A stretch of DNA of 64,000 bases, taken from positions 5,555,501 to 5,619,500 of the forward strand of contig NZ_CP077092.1 in the NCBI RefSeq assembly GCF_014268585.2. Direction: 5' to 3'. The stretch is from Pseudomonas iranensis. GTDB taxonomy: Bacteria; Pseudomonadota; Gammaproteobacteria; Pseudomonadales; Pseudomonadaceae. The stretch's first letter is position 1; each line of letters begins with the position of its first letter. The notes beneath the pieces were generated by a model, which worked only from the letters and a program-made list of their open reading frames with translations, did no database searches and was not told the DNA's origin. Below are positions 7,601-17,310 of the stretch, piece by piece. The translations under genes were made by a program, and so were the position numbers.

Positions 7601-8299
7601 ATGAACAAGTCCTTGCTCAGCGCCTCGCTGTTTGCCCTCGCGCTCGCAGCCCCGCTCGCCCACGCCCACGAAGCCGGTGACATTCTCGTGCGCGCCGGCG
7701 CGATCACCGTCAACCCGAAGGCCGACAGTTCCAGCGTCAAGGTCGATCAGGGTCCGCTAAGCGGCACCAATCTGGGCGGCAAGGCGACCATGAGCAGCGA
7801 CACCCAACTGGGTCTGAACTTCGCCTACATGCTCACCAATAACATCGGTATCGAGCTGCTGGCAGCCACGCCGTTCGAGCATGACGTCAAGCTCAAGGGC
7901 ACCGCCCTGCCCGCCGCCAACGGCAAGCTCGGCACCCTGAAACACCTGCCGCCGACCCTCAGCGTCGTCTACTACCCGCTGGATTCGAAATCGGCGTTTC
8001 AGCCGTATGTCGGTGGCGGCATCAACTACACCTGGATCTACGACGAACACGTCGGCAGCGAAGCCAGCGCCAACGGCTTCAGCAACTTCAAGGCGAAGAA
8101 CTCCTGGGGTCTGGCCTGGCAGGTCGGCGCCGACTACATGATCACCGACAACATCATGCTCAACGCCCAGGTGCGCTACATCGATATCGACACGCGCGCG
8201 ACCGTGGAGAACAACGCCGTCGCACCCGGCACCCGTGCACGGGTGAATGTGGATGTCGATCCGTTCATCTACATGGTCGGTCTGGGCTATAAGTTCTAA
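7601..8299 (+). CDS. oprG: OmpW-family outer membrane porin (OprG-like)
   Basis: A 232-aa outer-membrane protein. Signal peptide about residues 1-22 (ends PLAHA). The rest is alternating beta-strand sequence ending in GLGYKF with a C-terminal Phe, the outer-membrane assembly signal. Features such as HEAGDILVRAGAITVNP and FQPYVGGGINYTW are those of the eight-stranded OmpW barrel, which passes small hydrophobic molecules. In P. aeruginosa oprG (PA4067) likewise follows the zinc operon. An ANR/FNR-like site lies upstream at an activating position. Confidence 0.92.
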   Translation: MNKSLLSASLFALALAAPLAHAHEAGDILVRAGAITVNPKADSSSVKVDQGPLSGTNLGGKATMSSDTQLGLNFAYMLTNNIGIELLAATPFEHDVKLKGTALPAANGKLGTLKHLPPTLSVVYYPLDSKSAFQPYVGGGINYTWIYDEHVGSEASANGFSNFKAKNSWGLAWQVGADYMITDNIMLNAQVRYIDIDTRATVENNAVAPGTRARVNVDVDPFIYMVGLGYKF

Positions 8300-8433
8300 G
8301 TCGATTTTTTATTGAACGTTCACGTGGTGGTGAATGAGGCTTGGTGGCGGGCAGGCACAGACCTGACGACGACCGTACGCAGTTGATCGGGGGATAACAT
8401 TCCCTCGCCACAGGGATAGCGATATTCCGGCCG

Positions 8434-8467
8434 TGAAAAAGGCGCCTGATGAAGGGCGCCTTTTTCA
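8434..8467. terminator. Bidirectional Rho-independent terminator
   Basis: A-run, GGCGCC-rich stem (AAAAAGGCGCC / GGCGCCTTTTT) with an 8-nt loop, 135 nt after oprG. It probably ends the oprG transcript; the symmetrical A and T tracts would also serve leftward transcription. The 8300-8433 stretch before it shows no gene that I can support. Confidence 0.75.
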
Positions 8468-8501
8468 TGTCTGGGGATTGGTGGTGCGTTTGAGGTCCAG
8501 G

Positions 8502-8650
8502 CCCCTCACCCCAGCCCTCTACCGGGGGAGAGGGAGCCGATTTATGTGTTCTTCAAAACCTGAGTTCGACTGGGTATCGCAAGTCGGCGTACTTCTCACA
8601 ATCACCTTAGTCAGTTCCCTCTCCCCTGGGAGAGGGCTAGGGTGAGGGGG
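8502..8650. repeat. Long imperfect inverted repeat, CCCTCACCCCAGCCC type
   Basis: Left arm (8502-8535) CCCCTCACCCCAGCCCTCT.. and right arm (8617-8650) ..AGGGCTAGGGTGAGGGG are imperfect reverse complements of about 34 nt around an 81-nt core. The same arms recur at 17311-17514. It abuts the 3' end of the epimerase gene. Apart from this and the terminator, the 8300-8653 gap holds nothing I can identify. Confidence 0.85.
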
Positions 8651-8653
8651 TTC

Positions 8654-9586
8654 TCAGGAGCGCCCGAGCAAGCGCGCCAAGCCCACACTCATCGGCGTCT
8701 GCGGCGGCATTTCGAAGCGCTGCAGCAAGCGTCGGTTATCGGCTCGCGAATGGCGGATATCACCTGAACGCGCCGGCCTGTAGCTCACGGGCGGCAGTTC
8801 ACCGACCACTGATTTCAATGCTTCGAGCATCTGCTTCAGGCTCATCGCCTGATTCCAGCCAACATTGACCGCGCCTTCCTGTACATCAGGCTTTTCCAGC
8901 GCCTGCACCAGCAAATCGACCAGATCACCGACATAGAGGAAATCGCGAGTCTGCTCGCCATCGCCAAACACGGTGATCGGTAAACCTTTCGACGCGCGTT
9001 CGCTGAAGATGCTGATCACCCCGGAATACGGCGAGGACGGATCCTGGCGTGGGCCGAAGATGTTGAAGAAGCGAAAAATTGCCGGTTCCAGGCCATGCTG
9101 GCGACGGTAGAAATCGAAGTACTGCTCACCGGCCAGTTTGTCCGAGGCATAGGGTGTCAGCGGCGCTTTTGGCGTGTCTTCATCAATCGACTCGCCCTCG
9201 CCATTGTTGCCGTACACCGCCGCGCTGGAGGCATACACCACACGCTTGACCCCGGTCAGGCGCATGGCTTCGCAGACATTCAGGGTGCCGATGAAATTGC
9301 TCTGGTGGGTTTTCACCGGATCGTCCACCGAGGCCTGCACCGAGGCCACGGCCGCCAGATGCGCGACAGCGTTGCAGCCTTGCATGGCGCGGGCGACCAG
9401 GCCGGCATCAGCGACATCGCCGACCACCAGTTCGACCTTGGGATTGTCCAGCGGCAGGTTGCTGCGCTTGCCGGTCGACAGGTCGTCGAGCACGCGTACC
9501 GCATAGCCCTTGGCGAGCAAGGCGTCGGTCAGGTGCGAGCCGATGAATCCTGCTCCGCCGGTGATTAGAACCGTTGCTTCAGCCAT
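8654..9586 (-). CDS. NAD-dependent sugar-nucleotide epimerase/dehydratase
   Basis: A 310-aa extended short-chain dehydrogenase. The NAD-binding motif TGGAGFIGSH is at residues 9-18, the active-site region is VYASSAAVYG with the YASDK catalytic Tyr/Lys, and FFNIFGPRQDP and DFLYVGDLVD are typical of UDP-sugar 4-epimerases (GalE/WbpP group). The upstream in-frame extension was rejected because the family begins at this Met. The start lies 8 nt inside the end of the upstream reductase-like gene, so they form an operon. Matches PA4068 in position. Likely role: surface polysaccharide precursor. Confidence 0.85.
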   Translation of the reverse strand: MAEATVLITGGAGFIGSHLTDALLAKGYAVRVLDDLSTGKRSNLPLDNPKVELVVGDVADAGLVARAMQGCNAVAHLAAVASVQASVDDPVKTHQSNFIGTLNVCEAMRLTGVKRVVYASSAAVYGNNGEGESIDEDTPKAPLTPYASDKLAGEQYFDFYRRQHGLEPAIFRFFNIFGPRQDPSSPYSGVISIFSERASKGLPITVFGDGEQTRDFLYVGDLVDLLVQALEKPDVQEGAVNVGWNQAMSLKQMLEALKSVVGELPPVSYRPARSGDIRHSRADNRRLLQRFEMPPQTPMSVGLARLLGRS

Positions 9587-10463
9587 GTCGGTAAAACCTG
9601 TCCAGTAGACCCGGGAGCGCGGCACGCCAGGCGCGCGGTTTGATCCCGAAAGTGTGGAGAATTTTCTTGCAAGCCAGCACCGCATGTTGCGGTTCTTCGG
9701 CGGCGTCCGGGCGCGCGGCGTGGGCCTGCGCGGTCGGTGCTTCGATCGCCAGCGGATGCAGGCTGCGTGCTTCGGTGAGAATCGCCTGGCCCAGCGCCAG
9801 CGGTGTGGTCGCTTCGTGGCCGGCGTAATGGTAAGTGCCCCACAGCGGCGCGGCGCAGTCGAGTTGCTTGAGCACGGAGATGATCACTCGCGCGGCGTCA
9901 TCGACCGGAGTCGGATTGCCGCGACGATCATCGGCCAGCAGCAACTCTTCGGGTTGTTCCGCACGGGCGAGGAAGCGCCCGAGGGTGCCGTCCGGGCTGT
10001 CGTCGAGCAGCCAGCCGAAACGCAGCAGTACATGTTGCGGGCAGGTCGCGCGCACGCTTTGCTCGATGCGCCACAAGGCCTGACCACGCAGGCCCAGCGG
10101 CACCGGTTCGTCTTTTTCGCTGTAAGCGGTAGCACGTGAGCCGTCGAACACGCGATAGCTCGACGGCTGCACGAGGACAATGTTGTGGTGCTGGCACAGT
10201 TCGGCCAGACGCTCGATGGCGCGTTCCTGGCCGCTCATGCGGCTTTCGCTGACGCTCTCGGCCTGGAACCAGTCGAAATAGTAGGCGAGGTTGATCAACG
10301 CATCGGGACGGGTGTCGTCGAGCAGTTGGGTGAGGCTCGCGGCATCCCAGCCGTTTTCGGGCGGGCGGGGGGCGAGGAAACCGATGTCTTCTTCCGCACC
10401 GAGGCGAATCAGCGCCTGCCCAAGGGCATTTCCGCCGCCCAGTAACATAAGGCGCATTCGCAT
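9579..10463 (-). CDS. RmlD-like sugar-nucleotide reductase
   Basis: A 294-aa protein of the RmlD (dTDP-4-dehydrorhamnose reductase) superfamily by its general pattern: an N-terminal nucleotide-binding loop LMLLGGGNALGQALI, then VQPSSYRVFDG in place of the usual strand-4 motif, and a C-terminal substrate domain. The catalytic Tyr-x3-Lys is not obvious, so it may be a degenerate or regulatory member. Start at 10463 (MRMRL) follows a weak ribosome binding site; 10457 is an alternative. It overlaps the epimerase by 8 nt and is equivalent to PA4069. Confidence 0.65.
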   Translation of the reverse strand: MRMRLMLLGGGNALGQALIRLGAEEDIGFLAPRPPENGWDAASLTQLLDDTRPDALINLAYYFDWFQAESVSESRMSGQERAIERLAELCQHHNIVLVQPSSYRVFDGSRATAYSEKDEPVPLGLRGQALWRIEQSVRATCPQHVLLRFGWLLDDSPDGTLGRFLARAEQPEELLLADDRRGNPTPVDDAARVIISVLKQLDCAAPLWGTYHYAGHEATTPLALGQAILTEARSLHPLAIEAPTAQAHAARPDAAEEPQHAVLACKKILHTFGIKPRAWRAALPGLLDRFYRHG

Positions 10464-10503
10464 AGAGTCAGCAGGCCCAGTCTGATTGGAACGATGGCTT
10501 TGG

Positions 10504-10526
10504 CGACGGTTCTCGTGGAACCGTCG
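10504..10526. other. Perfect 9-bp hairpin in the gap before lhr
   Basis: CGACGGTTC and GAACCGTCG flank a 5-nt loop in the divergent gap between the reductase-like gene and lhr. Without a T-tract it is not a clear terminator; it might be an operator or leader structure. Confidence 0.4.
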
Positions 10527-10623
10527 TCGATAATTGCCGGAATCGTTGCATTTTGCGGGTTTAGTGCGCAACCGTCATCCGTAAAGTGTAGATCCGCGAA
10601 TTTGCGGCGTCCTGACCGGCCCC

Positions 10624-10687
10624 TTCGCGAGCAGGCTCGCTCCCACAGGGGACCGGGTTCCAAGGTGGGAGCGAGCCTGCTCGCGAA
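10624..10687. repeat. REP doublet (short type)
   Basis: Inverted REP copies with TTCGCGAG ends outward and a 14-18 nt centre, in the divergent gap upstream of lhr. Confidence 0.92.
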
Positions 10688-10739
10688 GGCGTCCGAACGG
10701 TACTTGCATCTTCCCGCCCCCGCCCGCATAACTTCAGTC

Positions 10740-13700
10740 ATGAATCTGCCCCTCCCCGCCAACAGTGCGCTGGCCGGCTTTCACCCCGCCGTCAGCGCCT
10801 GGTTCAACAAGACTTTCCCAGCGGTCACCACCGCTCAGGCCCGTGCGTGGCCGTTGATCCGCCAGCGCCGGTCGACGCTGATTGCCGCGCCCACCGGCTC
10901 CGGCAAAACCCTGACCGCGTTCCTCGCCGTGCTCGATGAGCTTGTCCATCGCGGTCTTGAGCATCCTGACGGTTTGCCCGCCGAAACCCTGGTGGTCTAT
11001 GTCTCGCCGCTGAAGGCACTGTCCAACGACATTCAGATCAACCTGCAGAATCCGCTCGCCGGCATCACTGCGCAATTGCGCGAAATGGGCCTGCCGGAGC
11101 TGACCATCACCACCGCCGTACGCACTGGCGACACGCCGCAGAAAGACCGCGCCGCCATGCGCAAGAGCGCGCCGCACATTCTGGTGACCACCCCGGAATC
11201 GCTGTACGTGCTGCTTGGCTCGGAATCCGGGCGCAGGATGCTCGGCACCACGCGCACGGTGATCATCGACGAAATCCACGCGATGGCCGCCGGCAAGCGT
11301 GGCAGTCATCTGTCCTTGAGCCTTGAACGGCTGCAAGCGTTGTGCGCCGAACCGCTGACCCGCATCGGCCTGTCCGCGACGCAGAAACCGGTAGAAGCCG
11401 TGGCGCAATTCCTGGTCGGTCACGATCGCCCCTGCGAAATCGTCGACATAGGCCACGCCCGTCCACGAGACCTCGGCATCGAAGTGCCGCCGGTGCCGCT
11501 GTCGGCAGTGATGGCCAACGATGTCTGGGAACTGGTGTACGAGCGCCTCGCCGAACTCGCCCGCGAGCACCGCACCACACTGATTTTCGTCAACACCCGA
11601 CGCCTTGCCGAGCGCCTCAGCCGGCATCTGAGCGAACGCCTCGGCAAGCAGGCGGTGGCGGCGCACCACGGCAGCCTGGCCAAGGAGTTTCGCCTCGACG
11701 CCGAACAACGGCTCAAGCGCGGCGAGCTGCAGGTGCTGATCGCCACGGCATCACTGGAACTGGGCATCGATATCGGTGAAGTCGACCTGGTCTGCCAGAT
11801 CAGTTCACCGCGTTCGATCGCCGCGTTTCTGCAAAGGGTTGGCCGTTCCGGACACCAGGTCGGCGGCACGCCCAAGGGGCGTTTGTTCGCCACCACCCGC
11901 GACGACCTGATCGAGTGCGCCGCCCTGCTCGACTGCGTGCGTCGGGGCGAGCTCGATACGCTGCACATTCCGGAAAAACCGCTGGACGTGCTGGCGCAGC
12001 AGATCATTGCCGAGGTCAGTTGCCAGGAATGGTCGGAGCACGCGTTGCTGGCGATGTTCCGCCGAGCCTGGCCGTATCGCGATCTCGATGAAAAACACTA
12101 TCAGGCCCTGCTGAGCATGCTCGCCGAGGGTTACAACGGCCGCCAAGGCATCCGCAGCGCCTATCTGCACCGCGATGCCGTCAGTCGCACCTTGCGTGGC
12201 CGGCGCGGCGCGCAACTGACCGCCGTGACCAGTGGCGGCACCATCCCGGACAACGCCGACTACAGCGTGCTGCTCGAACCCCAGGGTTTGAACATCGGCA
12301 GCGTCAACGAAGACTTCGCCGTGGAAAGTATCGCCGGCGACGTGTTCCAGCTCGGCAATACCTCGTACCGCATCTTGCGGGTGGAAAGTGGCAAGGTGCG
12401 GGTCGAGGATGCGCAGGGGATGCCGCCGACCATTCCGTTCTGGCTCGGCGAAGCGCCGGGGCGCAGTGATGAACTGTCGGCTGCCGTCGCGCGCCTGCAA
12501 GCGCAACTGGATGAGCTGCTCAGCGCCAGTCCCGGCAATCTGCAACCGGCACTCGACTGGCTGACCGCAACACTCGGCCTCAACCTCGCCAGCGCCGAGC
12601 AACTGGTCGAATACCTCGCTCGCGCACGGCAGACCCTCGGCGCCCTGCCCTCGCAGGACACGCTGTTGATGGAGCGGTTTTTCGACGAGTCCGGCGGCAC
12701 CCAACTGATCATTCACACGCCGTTCGGCAGCCGCATCAACCGCGCCTGGGGCCTGGCCTTGCGCAAGCGTTTCTGCCGCACCTTCAACTTCGAGTTGCAG
12801 GCCGCCGCCAGCGAAGACGCGATCGTGCTGTCGCTGTCCACCAGCCACAGCTTCGAGCTCGACGAAGTCTGGCGTTACCTGCACAGCAACAGCGCTGAAC
12901 ACACGCTCATTCAAGCCGTGCTTGATGCGCCATTGTTCGGCGTGCGCTGGCGCTGGAATGCCGGGGTGGCGCTGGCGTTGCCGCGCTTCACCGGCGGGCG
13001 CAAAGTCGCTCCGCAACTGCAACGGATGAAAAGCGAAGACCTCATCGCCAGCGTCTTCCCCGACCAGATCGCCTGCCTGGAAAACCTCGCCGGCGAGCGT
13101 GAAGTCCCCGAGCATCCGTTGGTGGAACAGACCCTCGACGATTGCCTGCACGAAGCGATGGACAGCGAAGGCTGGCTGACCCTGCTGCGGCGCATGGAGC
13201 GTGGCGAGGTGCGCCTGATTGCCCGTGATCTGCCTGCGCCGTCGCCGCTGGCGGCAGAAATTCTCAGCGCCCGACCCTACACGTTTCTCGACGACGCGCC
13301 GCTGGAGGAACGCCGCACGCAAGCGGTGATCAATCGACGCTGGAGCGATCCGCAGTCGACCGATGATCTCGGCGCGCTGGACGCCGATGCGATCACCGCA
13401 GTGCGCGAAGAAGCCTGGCCGTCGCCCAACTCCCTCGATGAGATGCATGAAGCGCTGATGAGCCTCGCCTGTATCAGCGACGCCGAAGCCCGCGCCAACG
13501 CGGGTTGGCCGGACTGGCTGCAAACGCTGATGGCCAGCGGCCGCGCCTGCCTGTTGCAGATCGACGCCGAGCATCAGTTATGGCTGGCTCGCGAACGCCT
13601 GAGTTGTCTGCAAGCACTTTATCCGCAGGCCACGTTGCTGACTGAGGCGGTGGTGCTGCCCGGCTTCGACGACACGTGGGCATTCGATGAGGCGTTGGTC

Positions 13701-15026
13701 GAAGTGATCCGCGCCCGCCTCGGTGCCTTTGGGCCGACCCCATTGCCAGCCATTGCCGAACCGCTCGCCCTGCCAGCCGCGCAAGTCAATCAGGCCCTCG
13801 CGCAACTGGAACGCGAAGGCTATGTGTTGCGCGGCCAGTTCACGCCGAACAGCGCGGTTGAAGAATGGTGCGAACGCCATCTGCTGGCGCGCATCCATCG
13901 CTACACGGTCAAGCGCCTGCGCCGGGAAATCGAACCGGTGGCATTGCAGGACTTCATGCGTTTTCTGTTCGACTGGCAGCATCTGACGCCGGCCACCCAA
14001 GGTCAGGGCAGTGCGGTGCTGCCGGCGATTGTCGGCCAATTCGAAGGCTACCCGGCGGCAGCTTCGGCGTGGGACAGCGACATCCTGCCGGCGCGCCTCA
14101 AGGACTATTCGCCGAGCTGGCTGGATGAACTGTGCCGCAACGGCAAACTGGTGTGGACGCGCATCAATGCGCGGCAGAAGGTCAGCGGCTCGGCATTGCG
14201 CAGTACGCCGATTGTGCTTCTGCCGCGCAGCCAGGTGGGTCTGTGGAGTGCATTGGCAGAACAGACACCAGTGAGTGAGTTATCGCCGAAAACACAGAAA
14301 GTCTTCGAGGCGCTGAGTCAGCATGGCGCGCTGTTTTTCGATGAGTTGATTCATGAAGCGCGCCTGCTGCGCAGCGAACTGGAAATCGCCTTGCAGGAAC
14401 TGGTCGCCGCAGGTTTGGTGAACGCCGACAGCTTCGCCGGTCTGCGCGCGCTGATCACGCCGGCAAGCAAGCGCCAGCAGCGCAGCAGTCGACGCGGACG
14501 CGGCGCATTCATCGGCGGCATGGACGATGCCGGGCGCTGGGCATTGCTGCGCCGAGGTTCGTCAGCCGATGCCGCCGAGACGCTCGAACATGTCGCCATG
14601 ACCCTGCTGCGCCGCTACGGCGTGGTGTTCTGGCGTCTGCTCGAACGCGAAGCGGACTGGTTGCCGAGCTGGCGGGAATTGCTGCGCACCTTTCATCGTC
14701 TGGAGGCGCGGGGCGAGATTCGCGGCGGGCGGTTTGTCAGTGGTCTGGCTGGCGAGCAGTTTGCCTTGCCTGAAGCCATTCCCTTGCTGCGCGAAGTACG
14801 CCGACGCCCGCAGGACGGCAGCCTGGTGGCGGTGTGTGGGGTTGATCCGCTGAATCTGGCCGGGACCTTGTTGCCCGGGGTGAAAGTGCCGGCGCTGGTG
14901 AGCAATCGGCTGGTGTATCGCGATGGGGTGCCGGTGGCGGCAGTGATTGCCGGCAAGCAGCAGGTTTGGGTAGAGCTGGATCCGATAGCCATGGGACAAC
15001 TGCATGCCAAGCTGATCCGGCATTGA
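10740..15026 (+). CDS. lhr: Lhr-type large DEAD/DEAH-box helicase
   Basis: A 1428-aa helicase of the Lhr family (E. coli Lhr is 1538 aa). Motif I, AAPTGSGKT, is at residues 49-57; the Q-motif-like TTAQARAWPLI is just before; the Walker B box reads IIDEIHAM at about 174-181; later SATQKPVE, GSLAKEFR and QRVGRSGH are motifs III, IV-V and VI. The Lhr-core winged-helix and beta-barrel regions follow, and the long C-terminal domain makes this the full-length type. Lhr unwinds RNA:DNA hybrids and is linked to DNA damage responses. The gene stands alone. The in-frame extension to 10494 runs through a REP doublet and was dropped. Confidence 0.88.
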   Translation: MNLPLPANSALAGFHPAVSAWFNKTFPAVTTAQARAWPLIRQRRSTLIAAPTGSGKTLTAFLAVLDELVHRGLEHPDGLPAETLVVYVSPLKALSNDIQINLQNPLAGITAQLREMGLPELTITTAVRTGDTPQKDRAAMRKSAPHILVTTPESLYVLLGSESGRRMLGTTRTVIIDEIHAMAAGKRGSHLSLSLERLQALCAEPLTRIGLSATQKPVEAVAQFLVGHDRPCEIVDIGHARPRDLGIEVPPVPLSAVMANDVWELVYERLAELAREHRTTLIFVNTRRLAERLSRHLSERLGKQAVAAHHGSLAKEFRLDAEQRLKRGELQVLIATASLELGIDIGEVDLVCQISSPRSIAAFLQRVGRSGHQVGGTPKGRLFATTRDDLIECAALLDCVRRGELDTLHIPEKPLDVLAQQIIAEVSCQEWSEHALLAMFRRAWPYRDLDEKHYQALLSMLAEGYNGRQGIRSAYLHRDAVSRTLRGRRGAQLTAVTSGGTIPDNADYSVLLEPQGLNIGSVNEDFAVESIAGDVFQLGNTSYRILRVESGKVRVEDAQGMPPTIPFWLGEAPGRSDELSAAVARLQAQLDELLSASPGNLQPALDWLTATLGLNLASAEQLVEYLARARQTLGALPSQDTLLMERFFDESGGTQLIIHTPFGSRINRAWGLALRKRFCRTFNFELQAAASEDAIVLSLSTSHSFELDEVWRYLHSNSAEHTLIQAVLDAPLFGVRWRWNAGVALALPRFTGGRKVAPQLQRMKSEDLIASVFPDQIACLENLAGEREVPEHPLVEQTLDDCLHEAMDSEGWLTLLRRMERGEVRLIARDLPAPSPLAAEILSARPYTFLDDAPLEERRTQAVINRRWSDPQSTDDLGALDADAITAVREEAWPSPNSLDEMHEALMSLACISDAEARANAGWPDWLQTLMASGRACLLQIDAEHQLWLARERLSCLQALYPQATLLTEAVVLPGFDDTWAFDEALVEVIRARLGAFGPTPLPAIAEPLALPAAQVNQALAQLEREGYVLRGQFTPNSAVEEWCERHLLARIHRYTVKRLRREIEPVALQDFMRFLFDWQHLTPATQGQGSAVLPAIVGQFEGYPAAASAWDSDILPARLKDYSPSWLDELCRNGKLVWTRINARQKVSGSALRSTPIVLLPRSQVGLWSALAEQTPVSELSPKTQKVFEALSQHGALFFDELIHEARLLRSELEIALQELVAAGLVNADSFAGLRALITPASKRQQRSSRRGRGAFIGGMDDAGRWALLRRGSSADAAETLEHVAMTLLRRYGVVFWRLLEREADWLPSWRELLRTFHRLEARGEIRGGRFVSGLAGEQFALPEAIPLLREVRRRPQDGSLVAVCGVDPLNLAGTLLPGVKVPALVSNRLVYRDGVPVAAVIAGKQQVWVELDPIAMGQLHAKLIRH

Positions 15027-15046
15027 GAGTGTTCGCACCGGCGTCT

Positions 15047-15112
15047 TTCGCGAGCAGGCTCGCTCCCACAGTCCAATCCCGTTTCCCCTGTGGGAGCGAG
15101 CCTGCTCGCGAA
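15047..15112. repeat. REP doublet (short type)
   Basis: Inverted REP copies, TTCGCGAG ends outward, between the convergent lhr and mechanosensitive-channel genes. Confidence 0.92.
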
Positions 15113-15141
15113 TGGCCGGCCCTGCACCCCAAAATCATGCT

Positions 15142-17244
15142 TCAGGTCCGCGACTCCTGCGGCACTTCACCCGCAACCACCGCCCCCTCCTCCTGCCGCT
15201 TCGGCAACAGCACCTGCTGTGGATAAGTCTGCGCAAAATGCACGTTCGGGGTGTTATCCACAAGCTTCTTCAAGCGCTGGTTGAACGCGCGGCTCACCGC
15301 ATATTGTCCACCGGACACCGTGCGGAATTGCGCCGTCAACACCACGCCGTTCAAGTCCATCTTGTCCACCCCGAACACATCCAGCGGCCCTTGCAGGTTG
15401 TACTTGAGGAACGGGTCTTCGCGGATCGAATCGCCGGCCTCGCGGATCAGCTCGATGGCCTTGTCGACGTCGGTGTCGTAGGTGAACTGCACCGAGAAAA
15501 ATGCGAAGGCGAACTGGCGTGACTGGTTGGTCACAGCCTTGATCTGGCCGAACGGCACCGAGTGCACAAAGCCTTTGCCGTCACGCAGGCGCAAGGTGCG
15601 AATGGTCAGGCCTTCCACGGTGCCGGCGTGGCCGGAATCAAGCACCACCCAGTCGCCGATCGACAGGGTGTCTTCGATGATGATGAACAACCCGGTGATG
15701 ACGTCCTGCACCAGTTGCTGCGAACCGAAACCGATCGCCAGACCGACCACGCCCGCACCGGCCAGTAGCGGCGCGACGTTGATGCCGAGATTGGCCATGG
15801 TGGTAATCGCGCAGATCACCACGAGGATGATTTTGATCGCATTGCGCAGCAGCGGCAGGATGGTTTTCACCCGCGTGCTCGGCTGGCGTGCCGCGCGTTT
15901 GCTCATCGGCGGTTTCAGCGCTTCCTGAATCGCCGTGTCGAGCACCACCCACAGCAGCCACGTCACCAGGAAGATCAGACCAATGCTGCTCAAGGCATTG
16001 CTGATAGCTCGCCCGACGGTGCTGCTCTGGGCGAAATCGAGCAACGACACGCCCCAGATCCGCCCGAGAATATCGATGAACGCAATCGCCATGACGATCC
16101 GCAGCAAAGCATGCAACAGGCTGAGAAAGCGCTCCTTGTAAGCACTGCTGCGCTGGATCGCCTCGGCTTTGCGCGACTTGAACAGGTGCTGCAACACCGT
16201 GCTGAGAAACACCGTGGCGATCAGCAGCACGGTGGTGAACAAGGCACAGCGCAGGGCTTTCTGATTGTCCTCGCCAATGCCGATCAGACTGACCGCCGAG
16301 ACGAGCACCATCAGCACGATCGGCCAGTACCACAACCCGGAAAATATCCGCAGCGACTCCTGCAGCGACGGTTGTTTCAAACGCTGAGCGAGCGGGCGAT
16401 TGCGGATCAGATGCGCCACCGGGCGGCGCAGGCGAATCACCAGCAAACCGAAAATCACCGAGGCGATCAGCCCGGTGAACACGGCGATGCTGCTGGTGAT
16501 ATTGCCGCCCAATTGTCGGGCGATCTGCGGGCTGGTCAGGGCATCACTGAGGGCGGCGAGAAAGCCGATCAGGAACAGCGGGCGCGGGCAGTATTCACGG
16601 ATGATTCGCGCGGCGGCGCGCTTGTGGCCGACGTTGAACATCACCACCACGCACAACAACATCGACGTGGAAAAAATGCCGCTGCTGGTGGCGTAGGCCA
16701 GACACAGCGCCAGCGCGCGCCCTACCGAAGCTTGCAGAAAGTGGCTGACATACAGCGTCAGCGGCAGGCAGATCAGCGCCGGCACAGTGTAAGGCAGCAC
16801 GTAGCCGAGCAGATCCTGACTGCGCTGGCGGGTGCGCAACCAGCGGCCCTCACGCAGACGCTTGGCCAACAGGCTGCCGAGCACGGTCAGCAGGGCGAAA
16901 CTGCCCAGCCATACGCCCGACAACGTGAGGAAATCCCCGGCCACGCTCCAGCCCGAGCGGTTTGACGGTTGCTTGACCAGCCGATCGACCTCATCCGCCG
17001 CGCGGTCGGCGCGCAGCCGCCAGGCGTCGACCAGGTGTTCGTTGAGATCGAGTTTTTCCTGCACATCGTCGATGCTCGTACTGATCGCCCCGAGCAAACC
17101 ACCCTGCACCAGCGGTTCCGGTTCGGCGGGTTTTTCCGTCGTATCGGCGGCGGCCGGAACGCCCGGTAGCGCGGCGGCTTGCGATGCGTTGACGCCCAAG
17201 CACAGCAGCGCTCCCAGCAGAATGGCGATCCTGAAATTGCGCAA
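15142..17244 (-). CDS. MscS-type mechanosensitive channel (YbiO-like)
   Basis: A 700-aa inner-membrane channel. A signal peptide (RNFRIAILLGALLCLGVNA..) opens the protein, followed by a periplasmic helical domain (about 30-120), some ten or eleven membrane segments, and the MscS pore and beta domain: PLLAGAGVVGLAIGFGSQQL (pore helix) then IEDTLSIGDWVVLDSG. Length and layout fit the large MscS relatives (E. coli YbiO is 741 aa). The start is a TTG at 17244 behind GGGAG; no in-frame ATG gives a sensible signal, and further upstream the frame runs into a repeat. Role: pressure release under hypo-osmotic shock, by family. Confidence 0.85.
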   Translation of the reverse strand: MRNFRIAILLGALLCLGVNASQAAALPGVPAAADTTEKPAEPEPLVQGGLLGAISTSIDDVQEKLDLNEHLVDAWRLRADRAADEVDRLVKQPSNRSGWSVAGDFLTLSGVWLGSFALLTVLGSLLAKRLREGRWLRTRQRSQDLLGYVLPYTVPALICLPLTLYVSHFLQASVGRALALCLAYATSSGIFSTSMLLCVVVMFNVGHKRAAARIIREYCPRPLFLIGFLAALSDALTSPQIARQLGGNITSSIAVFTGLIASVIFGLLVIRLRRPVAHLIRNRPLAQRLKQPSLQESLRIFSGLWYWPIVLMVLVSAVSLIGIGEDNQKALRCALFTTVLLIATVFLSTVLQHLFKSRKAEAIQRSSAYKERFLSLLHALLRIVMAIAFIDILGRIWGVSLLDFAQSSTVGRAISNALSSIGLIFLVTWLLWVVLDTAIQEALKPPMSKRAARQPSTRVKTILPLLRNAIKIILVVICAITTMANLGINVAPLLAGAGVVGLAIGFGSQQLVQDVITGLFIIIEDTLSIGDWVVLDSGHAGTVEGLTIRTLRLRDGKGFVHSVPFGQIKAVTNQSRQFAFAFFSVQFTYDTDVDKAIELIREAGDSIREDPFLKYNLQGPLDVFGVDKMDLNGVVLTAQFRTVSGGQYAVSRAFNQRLKKLVDNTPNVHFAQTYPQQVLLPKRQEEGAVVAGEVPQESRT

Positions 17245-17310
17245 AGCTCCGATCTCCCGTGGCTGACCCTGGTAAGGAACTGATCGGTAATTGCGCGGCA
17301 AGTTCAAGAG

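Noticed and set aside
8300..8433. Small RNA gene ending at the terminator 8434-8467
   Set aside because: No promoter of convincing quality was seen; the terminator is more simply that of oprG.
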